DNA of 36,486 nt from UBA8108 sp965659285 (GTDB lineage: Bacteria; Planctomycetota; UBA8108): contig CBFHWB010000016.1 in assembly GCA_965659285.1 (NCBI GenBank), positions 1 to 36,486 of the forward strand. Reading direction: 5' to 3'. The notes beneath the pieces were generated by a model, which saw nothing but the letters and a program-made list of their open reading frames with translations, ran no database searches and had not been told where the DNA came from. A program made the position numbers and the translations under genes. Positions 24,000 to 32,800 of the stretch are shown one piece after another (position 1 is the stretch's first letter; each line of letters starts with the position of its first letter).

Positions 24000-25013
24000 T
24001 CAGGCGCCGCGCGCCGGAAGCTTCACCAGGCGCAGCTCGTGCGACTCATTCGGGAGCGCCATCTCGTAATAGACGAAGAGGGTGTCTCCACGTTCGACCG
24101 CGCAGGCGTAGCGTACCGAGCCGCTGGCATACGGCACCGTGATCGCGGGAGCCGAGGGAGTCAGCTTGGTCCAGGTGAGGAGATCCCGGGACGCGGCAAA
24201 GCCGGTTTTCTCTTCATAGTTGTCAAGGTGACTGGCGGAACCATCGTAGTAACCGTACCAGGCATCTTTTCCCCTGACGATCGATCCCAGGCGCGCCGCG
24301 TAGGAGTCCCAACTGCTCTCGGAGCCCACGGGCAGGCAATTGCCAAGCCATTTGAAATCGCGTCCATTGGTCGAGGTGGCCAGGGCCGAGGTGGAGTAGA
24401 GCAGGCCGGTGTTGAAGACGTCGGAGGTCTCGTGCATCTCCCCCGCGGAGTTCTCGTCGCGGGGCGTCCCCTCGGCGTAGCTGATGAACATGTAGTAGGT
24501 GCCGTCGATGTAATAGACCATCGGATCCTTGACACCCTCGACCGGGGCATCCTGGGCGGCGGCGGCCGTGGCTGCGGTGAAGATCTCCCTTCTGGCTGAC
24601 AGATCGATCCCGTCGGGAGATTCGCATTCGACCAGGTCGATTCTCCAGCGCTGGTCGGCGGGGTCGACATAGCTGAAGTAGTAGCGGTAGACACCGTCCT
24701 CGCAGCGCAGCAGGCAGCATTTTTCCAGGGAGGTGGTGTCGAGCTGGTCCTTCGTCATGCTCCAGAGGGTCTCAAAATTCTTTCCATCGGAGGACTCGGC
24801 CACCACGCTCAGGTAGCCGCGGTCCGGGGTGTGTTCGCGCGGCCGCCTCCGCCTGTAGCACAGGAGGAAGGACTCGCGGGTCTCATCGTAGGTGATGGCG
24901 GGGGCTCCAACCCAGTAGCCCTGGCCTTCTTTTTCAGGCGCCAGGATGGTTTCGCCCGCGAATGGGTCAAAGAGGGGCAGGTCCCGGGGTCCGGCGTCGT
25001 CGAATTCTGTCAT
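24000..25013 (-). CDS. Five-bladed beta-propeller glycosidase-like protein (GH43/GH32/GH130-type fold)
   Basis: The 337-residue protein has repeated blade motifs typical of five-bladed propeller glycosidases: GYWVGAPAITYDETRESFLL, YYFSYVDP, GVKDPMVYYIDGTYYMFIS, WYGYYDGS and VFYEMA-like ends. The VKDPMV string resembles the central acidic strand of GH43-type enzymes, where Asp is catalytic or modulates pKa. There is no signal peptide, so it is probably cytoplasmic, and catalysis and substrate are unknown. AGGA lies five bases before the ATG and a promoter is visible upstream. It converges with the hybrid kinase gene, leaving only nine bases between the stops. A non-enzymatic propeller remains possible. 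Confidence 0.65.
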   Translation of the reverse strand: MTEFDDAGPRDLPLFDPFAGETILAPEKEGQGYWVGAPAITYDETRESFLLCYRRRRPREHTPDRGYLSVVAESSDGKNFETLWSMTKDQLDTTSLEKCCLLRCEDGVYRYYFSYVDPADQRWRIDLVECESPDGIDLSARREIFTAATAAAAQDAPVEGVKDPMVYYIDGTYYMFISYAEGTPRDENSAGEMHETSDVFNTGLLYSTSALATSTNGRDFKWLGNCLPVGSESSWDSYAARLGSIVRGKDAWYGYYDGSASHLDNYEEKTGFAASRDLLTWTKLTPSAPAITVPYASGSVRYACAVERGDTLFVYYEMALPNESHELRLVKLPARGA

Positions 25014-25084
25014 CTTGATCCTGTCGTTTTGTGTGTTCCAGGGAGCCGGTCAGTGTCCGTTTCCGAGGAGCGCTGTGAGCCCGT

Positions 25085-25113
25085 AGTATAAGCATCGGAG
25101 TCGGCTTGGCCAA
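25085..25113 (-). promoter_or_regulatory. Candidate promoter of the propeller gene (TTGGCC-17-TATACT)
   Basis: On the minus strand TTGGCC (25113-25108) and TATACT (25090-25085) are 17 bases apart, nine of twelve consensus matches. The start would be about 65 bases before the ATG at 25013, inside the 136-base gap after mutY, so this gene need not depend on mutY transcription. Confidence 0.45.
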
Positions 25114-25149
25114 CCCACAGCTTGAGCGGAGCCCGGGATTGCGACCGGC

Positions 25150-26211
<1,062 letters not shown>

Positions 26212-26263
26212 GATCTTTTTGTTCCTGCGCGGAGGCGTTCCAGCCTCGACCGTCAATCCGCGA

Positions 26264-26291
26264 TTGTCTCCCTCGATTACGGCCCTATACT
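26264..26291 (+). promoter_or_regulatory. Candidate promoter of the FAH/VOC pair (TTGTCT-16-TATACT)
   Basis: TTGTCT (26264-26269) and TATACT (26286-26291) are 16 bases apart, nine of twelve consensus matches, with a predicted start near 26298. The leader of about 135 bases then includes the short CAGG-type tandem repeat. Confidence 0.4.
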
Positions 26292-26369
26292 ATCATCAAC
26301 CGAGGGGCGGGAGAGTCCGCATCGGTGGTAAATGGAGTTAGCCCACGGAACAGTTCCGCCCCCGCCGGC

Positions 26370-26398
26370 CAGGCAGGTAGACAGGCAGGCAGGCAGGG
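26370..26398 (+). repeat. Degenerate CAGG/GGCA tetranucleotide repeat
   Basis: About seven imperfect copies of a CAGG unit (including three perfect consecutive ones near 26382-26397) lie in the predicted leader of the FAH-family gene, about 35-60 bases before its ATG. Slippage could change leader length. Confidence 0.6.
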
Positions 26399-26431
26399 CC
26401 AGGCGGACTGGAGAATAGAGGTCGTAAACAG

Positions 26432-27583
26432 ATGGCGTCTTTAACCCACCTGGGCCAGTACTGGTCGGCCGCTCGCGGGGAGCTTCGGCTCTTCATCTGC
26501 GGCGGTCTCGAGGTGTCAGATGGAAAGCAGACGGTCGCGGAGGCCTGGGATCTCACCGACTGCCTGCCTCTTCCCGGTCATCGAAACAGATTTCAGCAGG
26601 CGTCTCCCGGGGCACGCTGGGAGGATGCCAGGTGGACCTTCAGCGGCCTGCCGACTCCGGTCGTCGAGCTGGTGGAATGGGTCGAGGGCCAGGGGCTGCG
26701 GGTTGGTGAATGGGCCGCCGGTTTTTCTCCGCGCGAAAGCGGCGCCGAGCCGCTCGATTTCAGCCTCCTCGATTCGGATCCCTCTCCCGGCAGTGACCAT
26801 CTGGCCGCCCCGGTTCTTCCGCGGAGGGCCCAGGCCTTTGGCATCACCTATCTCAACTCCGCGCTCGAGCGTGAGACGGAGGGCCGCCGCGGTGATTATG
26901 GATTCGTCTACCGAGGGGTCAAGGAGAGAGGCGAGCGTCCGGAGCTCTTCCTGAAGGGTACGGCGCCTGAGCATTTTGTCGGTCCCGGCGGCAAGATGGG
27001 GCTGCGTACCGACCTGACCAACTCAGAGAATATGCAGGGAGAGCCGTGCGAACGCGAAATTGTCTCGGCGGGCATCGAGCCGGAGCTGGCGGCGGTGGTT
27101 CACTCCGATGGGCGGATCTGGGGCTATACCCTGGCCAATGACGTCAGCGGCAACAGGATAGAGAACGAGACCCTGCTCTACCTCTACCAGGCGAAACATT
27201 TCACCGGGGCTCTTGTCCTCGGGCCGCTGGTGTTTCTGAGTGACGAACAGGTCAATCCCAACCTTTCCATCAGGACCAGGATCTTCAGCCCATCCGGAGA
27301 GAGCCTTTTTGAGCGCGAGTCCAACACCTCCAACATCAACGCTCCCATCGGGGAGCTGGTGTCCTGGGCCGCCAGCCATATCCGGCTGACCCCGGCGGAG
27401 GTTTTTTCGACCGGGACCGATGTCATCCCGGATGGCACGGTGAAGGTTCTTTCGGAAGGAATGACCGTGGAGATCTCCTGCCCGCAAATAGGCATCCTGG
27501 CCCATGGGACCGGCCTGGTGGATGCCGCGGGCGAACTCAACATCGACTATGCCCGGCTTCAGTTCGAGGGAGGCGGCGCGTGA
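26432..27583 (+). CDS. Fumarylacetoacetate hydrolase (FAH) superfamily protein, AraD1-like
   Basis: FAH-fold enzymes hydrolyse, hydrate or dehydrate 2-keto acids using Mg or Mn; AraD1-like members occur in sugar-acid pathways. The 383-residue protein has an unrecognised N-terminal region (1-135) and a C-terminal FAH domain. Metal ligands are visible as E216 and E218 in IEPELAAVV and D237 in GYTLANDVS, with K256 in QAKHFTGALVLGP and the closing strand EGMTVEISCPQIGIL. GAGG lies about nine bases before the ATG. It overlaps the next gene by four bases. Substrate cannot be read from the sequence; dehydratase versus hydrolase activity is open. Confidence 0.8.
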   Translation: MASLTHLGQYWSAARGELRLFICGGLEVSDGKQTVAEAWDLTDCLPLPGHRNRFQQASPGARWEDARWTFSGLPTPVVELVEWVEGQGLRVGEWAAGFSPRESGAEPLDFSLLDSDPSPGSDHLAAPVLPRRAQAFGITYLNSALERETEGRRGDYGFVYRGVKERGERPELFLKGTAPEHFVGPGGKMGLRTDLTNSENMQGEPCEREIVSAGIEPELAAVVHSDGRIWGYTLANDVSGNRIENETLLYLYQAKHFTGALVLGPLVFLSDEQVNPNLSIRTRIFSPSGESLFERESNTSNINAPIGELVSWAASHIRLTPAEVFSTGTDVIPDGTVKVLSEGMTVEISCPQIGILAHGTGLVDAAGELNIDYARLQFEGGGA

Positions 27584-28464
27584 TTGCCAGGAAAGATAAC
27601 CCGGGGGAGTACTTCAACTCCGCGCTGGAGGCTTTCACCTCCGGCGAGCTGGAGACGGCGGTAGCCTGTCTGCGTGTCGGCTTCTTCGAGAATCTCTACA
27701 TCGCCGCGCGGCTGGTCGGCGAGGAGGCCCACCCCCAGGAAATCTGGTACCCCGGGCCCGAGGCGAGGCCGGACGCCGCGATGGAATACGTTGAACGCTT
27801 CGGCTTCGACTGGAAGGGCTCGGATGCGAAGATGCGCTTCCTGCAGAGCGTCTGGAGCGATCCGCTGGTCCGCCGTGAGCTCGAGAATTTCATCAGCCTC
27901 TCGAGAGCCCTGGAGCGCGCGCCGGATGAGCGGACGCGGAACAAGCTGCTGGATGAGCGCCTGCGCTATACCGACAGGAGCCGAATTGACGCGACCCAGG
28001 CCGAGATACTCTACAGGCTTCGCGGCGGTGACCTGGCCGGGCCGCCTCAGCCGCCGGTGCTGGACTCACTCTACCTGGCGGCGGCGGATCCGGTCGAAAG
28101 CGTTGAGTTCTACAGGAAGCTTCTCAATATCGAGCCGCGTGAGACAAGCCGCCAGGCCCGCGGCTGCGCCGAGTTTGAGCTGTCGGGCTTCAAGCTGGTG
28201 ATTCACGGTCTTGACCAGCAGTCGGAGGAAGATCCCTTCAGCCTGGGCCCCCGGCCGGCCTCGCTGGGTTGGGGATCCGTCCTGGTGCTGGGAGTGCAAA
28301 AGCTCGACGGGTACCTGGAACAGGCCCAGCGCCATGAGATAGAGATTCTCGACAGCGAACTCGAGGCAGGGGAGTCGATGGGCCCGGAGGCCGCTGCAAC
28401 CACGCGCTTCTTCGTCGTCAAGGATCCCTCAGGTTATCTCATCCAGCTTGAAGAACGCGGTTGA
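27580..28464 (+). CDS. Protein with helical N-terminal region and C-terminal VOC (glyoxalase-like) domain
   Basis: The 294-residue protein starts at a GTG that overlaps the TGA of the FAH gene (GTGA), with GGAGG six bases upstream, so translation is coupled. Residues 1-165 are mostly helical and unrecognised; the opening (YFNSALEAFTSGELETAVAC) resembles one tetratricopeptide-like hairpin. Residues about 168-294 form a vicinal-oxygen-chelate fold (ADPVESVEFYRKLL, then FFVVKDPSGYLIQLEE). Of the usual metal ligands only the final Glu is evident; the first His position is hydrophobic (SLYLAA). It may therefore be a binding or structural VOC domain rather than a metal enzyme. Co-expression with the FAH enzyme suggests a shared pathway or complex. 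Confidence 0.72.
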   Translation: MIARKDNPGEYFNSALEAFTSGELETAVACLRVGFFENLYIAARLVGEEAHPQEIWYPGPEARPDAAMEYVERFGFDWKGSDAKMRFLQSVWSDPLVRRELENFISLSRALERAPDERTRNKLLDERLRYTDRSRIDATQAEILYRLRGGDLAGPPQPPVLDSLYLAAADPVESVEFYRKLLNIEPRETSRQARGCAEFELSGFKLVIHGLDQQSEEDPFSLGPRPASLGWGSVLVLGVQKLDGYLEQAQRHEIEILDSELEAGESMGPEAAATTRFFVVKDPSGYLIQLEERG

Positions 28465-28584
28465 TGCGGGCTCGACAGATGCCAACGGGAACCCGAGGGG
28501 GTATGGTTAAGTTGAGGGTTTTTGCGTAGAATCGTTCTCTTGCAGAGCGCCTCGCATGGTTCTGTCCACCTGCCGGAGTGAAAA

Positions 28585-30423
28585 ATGCTCTTCCTGAAAA
28601 ACGCCCTTCTTCTGCTTCTGCTGGTCGCGCCCTGCGCTGTCCGGGCGGATGAGCTTACCAGCCTTGTTCGGCAGTACAAGGCTTCGTTGAAGAAGGTGAC
28701 CGGTCCGATCAACAGGCGCTCGAATCTTGTGGCCACGCACGTGGCGCCGATTCTCGACAAGATCGCGGCTCTTTCTACGAGCAACTCTGAGCGCTGGCTT
28801 GCGGCGGAGCTCGATAACTCCGGAACCTCGCCCCAGGCGCGCGCGGCTATTCCCGGGGCGCTTCTCGCAGGGGGAACGGAGAACGCTGTCAGGCTGCTGA
28901 TCTCGGGGCTTGGCAGGAGACCGCCCGGGGTGCAGGCGGCATCCTTCAGGATGCTGCAGTTCAACGAGAGCTCGCTAAATGTGGAGGAGGCGAAGCTGCT
29001 GCTGAGCCAGCTGGGAGCCAGGAAGTCCAGGGCCGCCGCCGGGGACCAGCTCGAGTTGTGTGTGGCTGTCCTGAAGAATTCAAAGAACGAGGCCACCAGG
29101 GCCTGGCTGGCCGGTGACGCCTACGACTCGACTGGAGGAAAAATCGAGCGCCTCCGCGTGCTGGTGCGTCTCGCGGGCGAGCTGAAGCTTTCCGCCGCCC
29201 GCGATCAACTGGTTGAGCTGCTGGGGCACCGTTCCCGCGAGCTGGCCATCGGCGCGATTGAGGCGCTGGCGCGGATCGGTGTCGATGGAGCTATCGATGA
29301 GATCAGCTCGGCGCTGGATCGTCCCGGTACCGATATTCGCCTGCGGGCCCGGGCGCTCGATGCCCTCGCCGACTCCGCCGCCGGGATGGAGTTCGCGATC
29401 CGCTCCGCCGCCAGCAAGGATTCCGAGCTGCGGGCCATCGCGATGGGAAGCCTCTCCCTGCGCTCCGGTGATCCGCGCGCGATGAAGGCTCTGTTCGCCG
29501 GGCTCAACGACAAGGACCCCTCTGTTTGCAACGTCGCCCTCCAGTCGCTGCGGAGCCTTCGCATCAAGCCCATGGTAGGCGTCTTGATCGATGTCCTTGC
29601 GAACCACAGTGACGAGAGTTTTAAGGTCAAGGCTCTCGAATTGCTCGTTAACGTCTCGGGCCAGAACTTCGGTCTCGCGGCGGCTGACTGGAAGAAATGG
29701 TGGTCCGCGTCCGAGGCCTCCTTTGAATTCCCGAAGCAGGAAGAGGAGGGCTTCACCAGCGTGAAGAAATACGACCTCGACTATTTCGGCATCGAGGTCT
29801 CCTCCAAGCGTCTCGGGCTGGTTGTCGATATTTCCAGCAGCATGCGCCAACTGGTCGCGGTCAAGGCCGAGAGCCTCGAAGAGGATGAGGAAGAAGAAGC
29901 TGGCGGAGGCGACGGGCGCACCCGGGTCGCGCCGGCAAAAAAGAAGAAAAAGAAACCCGGCGGAATCGTGGTGAAGGATGGCAAGGCGATGAAGATTGAC
30001 ATCCTCAAGAAAGAGATGACGCGCCTGCTCAAGAAGCTGCCGGCCGATACCTCTCTCAACATGATCAGCTTTGACGCCACCTTCCGGCCCTGGCAGAAGG
30101 CTCTCCAGCCTCTCAAGGGCAAGGGACGCGCCAAGGCGCTTTCCTATGTCGCCAGGATCACCACGGGCTCGGGAACCAATGTCTTCGATACGCTCGAGTT
30201 CGCGCTCAAGGACAAGCGGGTTGATACGATCTATCTTCTCACAGATGGCCTTCCGACCCGGGGGCGCCTGACGGCCCCGGAGGCGATCCTGAAGGAGGTC
30301 AAGCTGCTCAACCGTACCCGCGGTGTCACGATTCACACGATCGCTTTCGGTGCCGAGTCCAACCTCCTGCAGCAGCTTGCTGAGCAAAACGGCGGCCAGT
30401 ATCGCTTTGTCGACAGGTACTGA
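28585..30423 (+). CDS. Exported HEAT-repeat and von Willebrand factor A domain protein
   Basis: The 612-residue protein has a signal peptide (FLKNALLLLLLVAPCAVRA, cleavage likely after A21), then HEAT-like helical repeats (about 150-375). A vWA domain starts at about 408. The MIDAS metal site is intact: D415-I-S-S-S419 in LVVDISSSM, T531 in GSGTNVFDTL and D554 in LLTDGLPTRG. Between the MIDAS strand and the first helix lies an odd insertion (429-458), acidic then basic with six consecutive lysines. Proteins of this design are common in planctomycetes, and the function is unknown; a metal-dependent adhesion or scaffold role outside the cytoplasm is a reasonable guess. GGAG six bases before the ATG marks the start. 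Confidence 0.82.
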   Translation: MLFLKNALLLLLLVAPCAVRADELTSLVRQYKASLKKVTGPINRRSNLVATHVAPILDKIAALSTSNSERWLAAELDNSGTSPQARAAIPGALLAGGTENAVRLLISGLGRRPPGVQAASFRMLQFNESSLNVEEAKLLLSQLGARKSRAAAGDQLELCVAVLKNSKNEATRAWLAGDAYDSTGGKIERLRVLVRLAGELKLSAARDQLVELLGHRSRELAIGAIEALARIGVDGAIDEISSALDRPGTDIRLRARALDALADSAAGMEFAIRSAASKDSELRAIAMGSLSLRSGDPRAMKALFAGLNDKDPSVCNVALQSLRSLRIKPMVGVLIDVLANHSDESFKVKALELLVNVSGQNFGLAAADWKKWWSASEASFEFPKQEEEGFTSVKKYDLDYFGIEVSSKRLGLVVDISSSMRQLVAVKAESLEEDEEEEAGGGDGRTRVAPAKKKKKKPGGIVVKDGKAMKIDILKKEMTRLLKKLPADTSLNMISFDATFRPWQKALQPLKGKGRAKALSYVARITTGSGTNVFDTLEFALKDKRVDTIYLLTDGLPTRGRLTAPEAILKEVKLLNRTRGVTIHTIAFGAESNLLQQLAEQNGGQYRFVDRY

Positions 30424-30456
30424 AATGCCGGGTAAACCGCTTCCCCAGGATCACCT

Positions 30457-31722
30457 ATGACTCTTCCCCGAATCTTTCCCATTCGCCAGTCCTTCCCGCG
30501 GCCCAGTGTCGACGATATTACCGCCCGTGCGGAGGCTGAGCTTGAACGCGTTCTCCCGGCCGACAGGATCAGTAACGGCGCGAAGATCGGCGTCACTGTC
30601 GGCAGCCGCGGCATCGCCAATATTGCCGGGATTACCAGGGCGGTGGTGGGCTATCTGAAATCGCGCGGCGCCAGCCCGTTTATCATCCCCGCCATGGGCA
30701 GCCATGGAGGAGCGACGGCGGAGGGCCAGGCCCACCTGCTGGCGCATTACGGCGTAACAGAGGACGGTGTCGGCGCGCCGGTACACGCGGCGATGGAAAC
30801 CGAGCACCAGGGTACGACCGCCGAGGGGGTTGAGGTCTACCTGGCGAAGACAGCGGTTGAGGCCGACGGGGTGGTGCTCCTGAACCGGATCAAGCCGCAT
30901 ACTGACTACAAGGGGCCGATCGAGAGCGGTCTCACAAAGATCTGCGCCATCGGCCTGGGCAAGCTGGATGGGGCGACGGAATACCACAGCCGCATCTTTG
31001 ATATCGGCCTGGGAGATGCGATTCGCAGCGCCGCGGGTCTCATCGTCGGCAGCGGCAAGGTGATCGGTGGTCTCGCGATCCTCGAAAATGCCTACCATGA
31101 CACCGCGGACCTGATCGGCGTCAGCACCGATGGTTTCTTTGAGCAGGAGGCCGAGATACTCAAGACAGCCTTCGGGCTGATGGGGAAGCTGCCCCTGATG
31201 GAGCTCGACGTCCTCTACTGCCAGCGCCTCGGCAAGAATATTTCAGGGGCGGGGATGGACACCAACATCATCGGCCGCGGGGTCTATGGTTACACTCCGG
31301 GTACGCCCTGGATGGAGGGTCTGCCGGCTATTACCCGCATCTGCCTCAGTGATCTTACCGATGAGAGCGATGGCAATTCCGTCGGCATGGGCATGGCTGA
31401 GTACATCACCCGCCGCTTCTGCGACAAGATCGACCACAAGGTCACCAACCTCAACTGCATGACGGCCAATTCGCCGGCCGGCGCTCGCATGCCCATCGTG
31501 CTTGCGGATGACCGGGAATTGCTCGCCGCTGGAATCAAGACAAGCCCCCGTCGTGAAGACGGGCCGCGGGTCGCCCTGATCCGTGACACCCTGAGCCTCG
31601 AAAACGTCTACCTCTCAGAAGCCTGCCTGCCGCTTATCGAGGGACGCGGAGACATCGAGATCATCGAGGAGCCGGCCGACCCGGTATTTGATGAGGCCGG
31701 CCACCTTCAGCTCTCTTTCTGA
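30457..31722 (+). CDS. LarA-like protein (DUF2088, lactate racemase N-terminal family)
   Basis: LarA is the nickel-pincer lactate racemase, and many relatives act on other 2-hydroxy acids. The 421-residue protein, about LarA length, has GSHGGATAEGQ and NRIKPHTDYKGPIESG, matching histidine-containing motifs of the family. No LarB, LarC or LarE cofactor genes are in the window, so nickel-pincer dependence is untested. AGGA lies seven bases before the ATG. Its last 16 bases overlap the 3' end of the radical SAM gene on the other strand. A sugar-acid or hydroxy-acid epimerase role would fit loosely with the FAH-family gene upstream, but this is conjecture. Confidence 0.8.
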   Translation: MTLPRIFPIRQSFPRPSVDDITARAEAELERVLPADRISNGAKIGVTVGSRGIANIAGITRAVVGYLKSRGASPFIIPAMGSHGGATAEGQAHLLAHYGVTEDGVGAPVHAAMETEHQGTTAEGVEVYLAKTAVEADGVVLLNRIKPHTDYKGPIESGLTKICAIGLGKLDGATEYHSRIFDIGLGDAIRSAAGLIVGSGKVIGGLAILENAYHDTADLIGVSTDGFFEQEAEILKTAFGLMGKLPLMELDVLYCQRLGKNISGAGMDTNIIGRGVYGYTPGTPWMEGLPAITRICLSDLTDESDGNSVGMGMAEYITRRFCDKIDHKVTNLNCMTANSPAGARMPIVLADDRELLAAGIKTSPRREDGPRVALIRDTLSLENVYLSEACLPLIEGRGDIEIIEEPADPVFDEAGHLQLSF

Positions 31723-32669
31723 GAGCTTCCCGGGCGACGGCCGAAATCGAATTCGGCCTTCAGCTTTCTGAATGCTCCGAGCAGTTTTTCCTGCTCGCCC
31801 CGGGGGAGGTAGGATCTTCCGCCGTAGAGCTGCCGGTAGCGCTGACCGAGCTCGGGAAACTCGCTTTCAATCCACCCGAGGAACGGCTCGCGAATTTCCC
31901 TGCGCAGGTAGAGGGCGTTGGGGAAGATGTTGTTTACCCCGGCCCTGTGGGCGGCCTCGAAGAGCGGGCGGAGAATCGCTGTGCTGGAATTGATGTGCGG
32001 CATGACCGGCATGCAGAAGATGGCCGTGTCGATCCCGGCGCGAACCAGCTTCCCGGCCGTCCGCATGCGAGCGGCCGGAGTCGGCGCGTGTCCCTCGATC
32101 CTGCGGGCGATGTCCGTGTCGAGACAGGTGATGGTGACGTTGACCCGCAGCCGATGGAGTTTCTTCAGCTCTCTGAGCAGCTCGATGTCCCTGAGGATGA
32201 TGGGAGACTTTGTCGTGATGGAGAACTGCAGACCCCTGACCTGAAGCAGCTCTTCGAGCAGGGAGCGTGTCACACGGTAATGATGCTCGGCCGGCTGGTA
32301 GGGGTCTGTCGCGGTTCCGAAGGCGATCGGCTCGTTCGCGAGCGCCGCCCGGCGGAGCCTTCGCCGCAGAGAGCCGGCCGCTCCGCGCTTGACGAAGATT
32401 TTCTCTTCGAAGTCTTCCCAGCGATGGAGATTGAAGAAGCCATGGGTATAGCGCGCGTAGCAGTAGCTGCAGGCAAACTCACAGCCGCGGTAGGGGTTGA
32501 TGGTCCAGACAAACGGCAGGCGCTTGTTGCCTGAGCGGTTGAGGATCTCCCTGGTGCTCAACTCATGGTATTCAACGCCCGGGCGGCAGCGCAGCGCCTC
32601 GGCATCGGGATCGGGCCGTCCCGCCGGAGCCAGGACGGGCAGGAAGGAAAGCTGTCGGTATTTCTTCAT
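31707..32669 (-). CDS. Radical SAM protein, PA0069/Rv2578c-like family
   Basis: The 320-residue protein has the radical SAM cluster motif CEFACSYC (C63, C67, C70) within NPYRGCEFACSYCYARYTHG. This longer string is typical of the PA0069/Rv2578c branch, related to spore photoproduct lyase (SplB-like). Further conserved parts include GTATDPYQPAE and ITTKSPIILRD. The biochemical role of the family is not established. The coding end overlaps the LarA-like gene by 16 bases tail to tail. The ribosome site GGAG lies inside a hairpin that directly abuts the ATG, so initiation may be controlled. Confidence 0.88.
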   Translation of the reverse strand: MKKYRQLSFLPVLAPAGRPDPDAEALRCRPGVEYHELSTREILNRSGNKRLPFVWTINPYRGCEFACSYCYARYTHGFFNLHRWEDFEEKIFVKRGAAGSLRRRLRRAALANEPIAFGTATDPYQPAEHHYRVTRSLLEELLQVRGLQFSITTKSPIILRDIELLRELKKLHRLRVNVTITCLDTDIARRIEGHAPTPAARMRTAGKLVRAGIDTAIFCMPVMPHINSSTAILRPLFEAAHRAGVNNIFPNALYLRREIREPFLGWIESEFPELGQRYRQLYGGRSYLPRGEQEKLLGAFRKLKAEFDFGRRPGSSQKES

Positions 32670-32692
32670 GGTCTCTCCAGTTCGAAGAGACC
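32670..32692 (-). promoter_or_regulatory. Hairpin that sequesters the ribosome site of the radical SAM gene
   Basis: On the minus strand GGTCTCT pairs perfectly with AGAGACC across a nine-base loop, and the ATG follows immediately. The only Shine-Dalgarno-like run (GGAGAG) lies at the loop edge and 3' stem. Folding should block ribosomes. Confidence 0.5.
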
Positions 32693-32800
32693 TCCCCAGG
32701 TGGTCCGCCGATTTTCTCCGGAACGATATCCGGATGCAAGCAGGTGTTCGCGGCCCGCCCCTCGGAAATTAATTACTTATCACGGGCCGGTGAAATTAGA

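Noticed and set aside
26370..26398. CAGG repeats as a CRISPR array or iteron set
   Set aside because: The units are only four bases with no spacers, and no cas or rep gene is near.
28465..28584. Possible sigma-54 promoter before the HEAT/vWA gene
   Set aside because: The gap has GG- and GC-like elements, but not at the -24/-12 spacing, so the sigma-54 consensus is not met.
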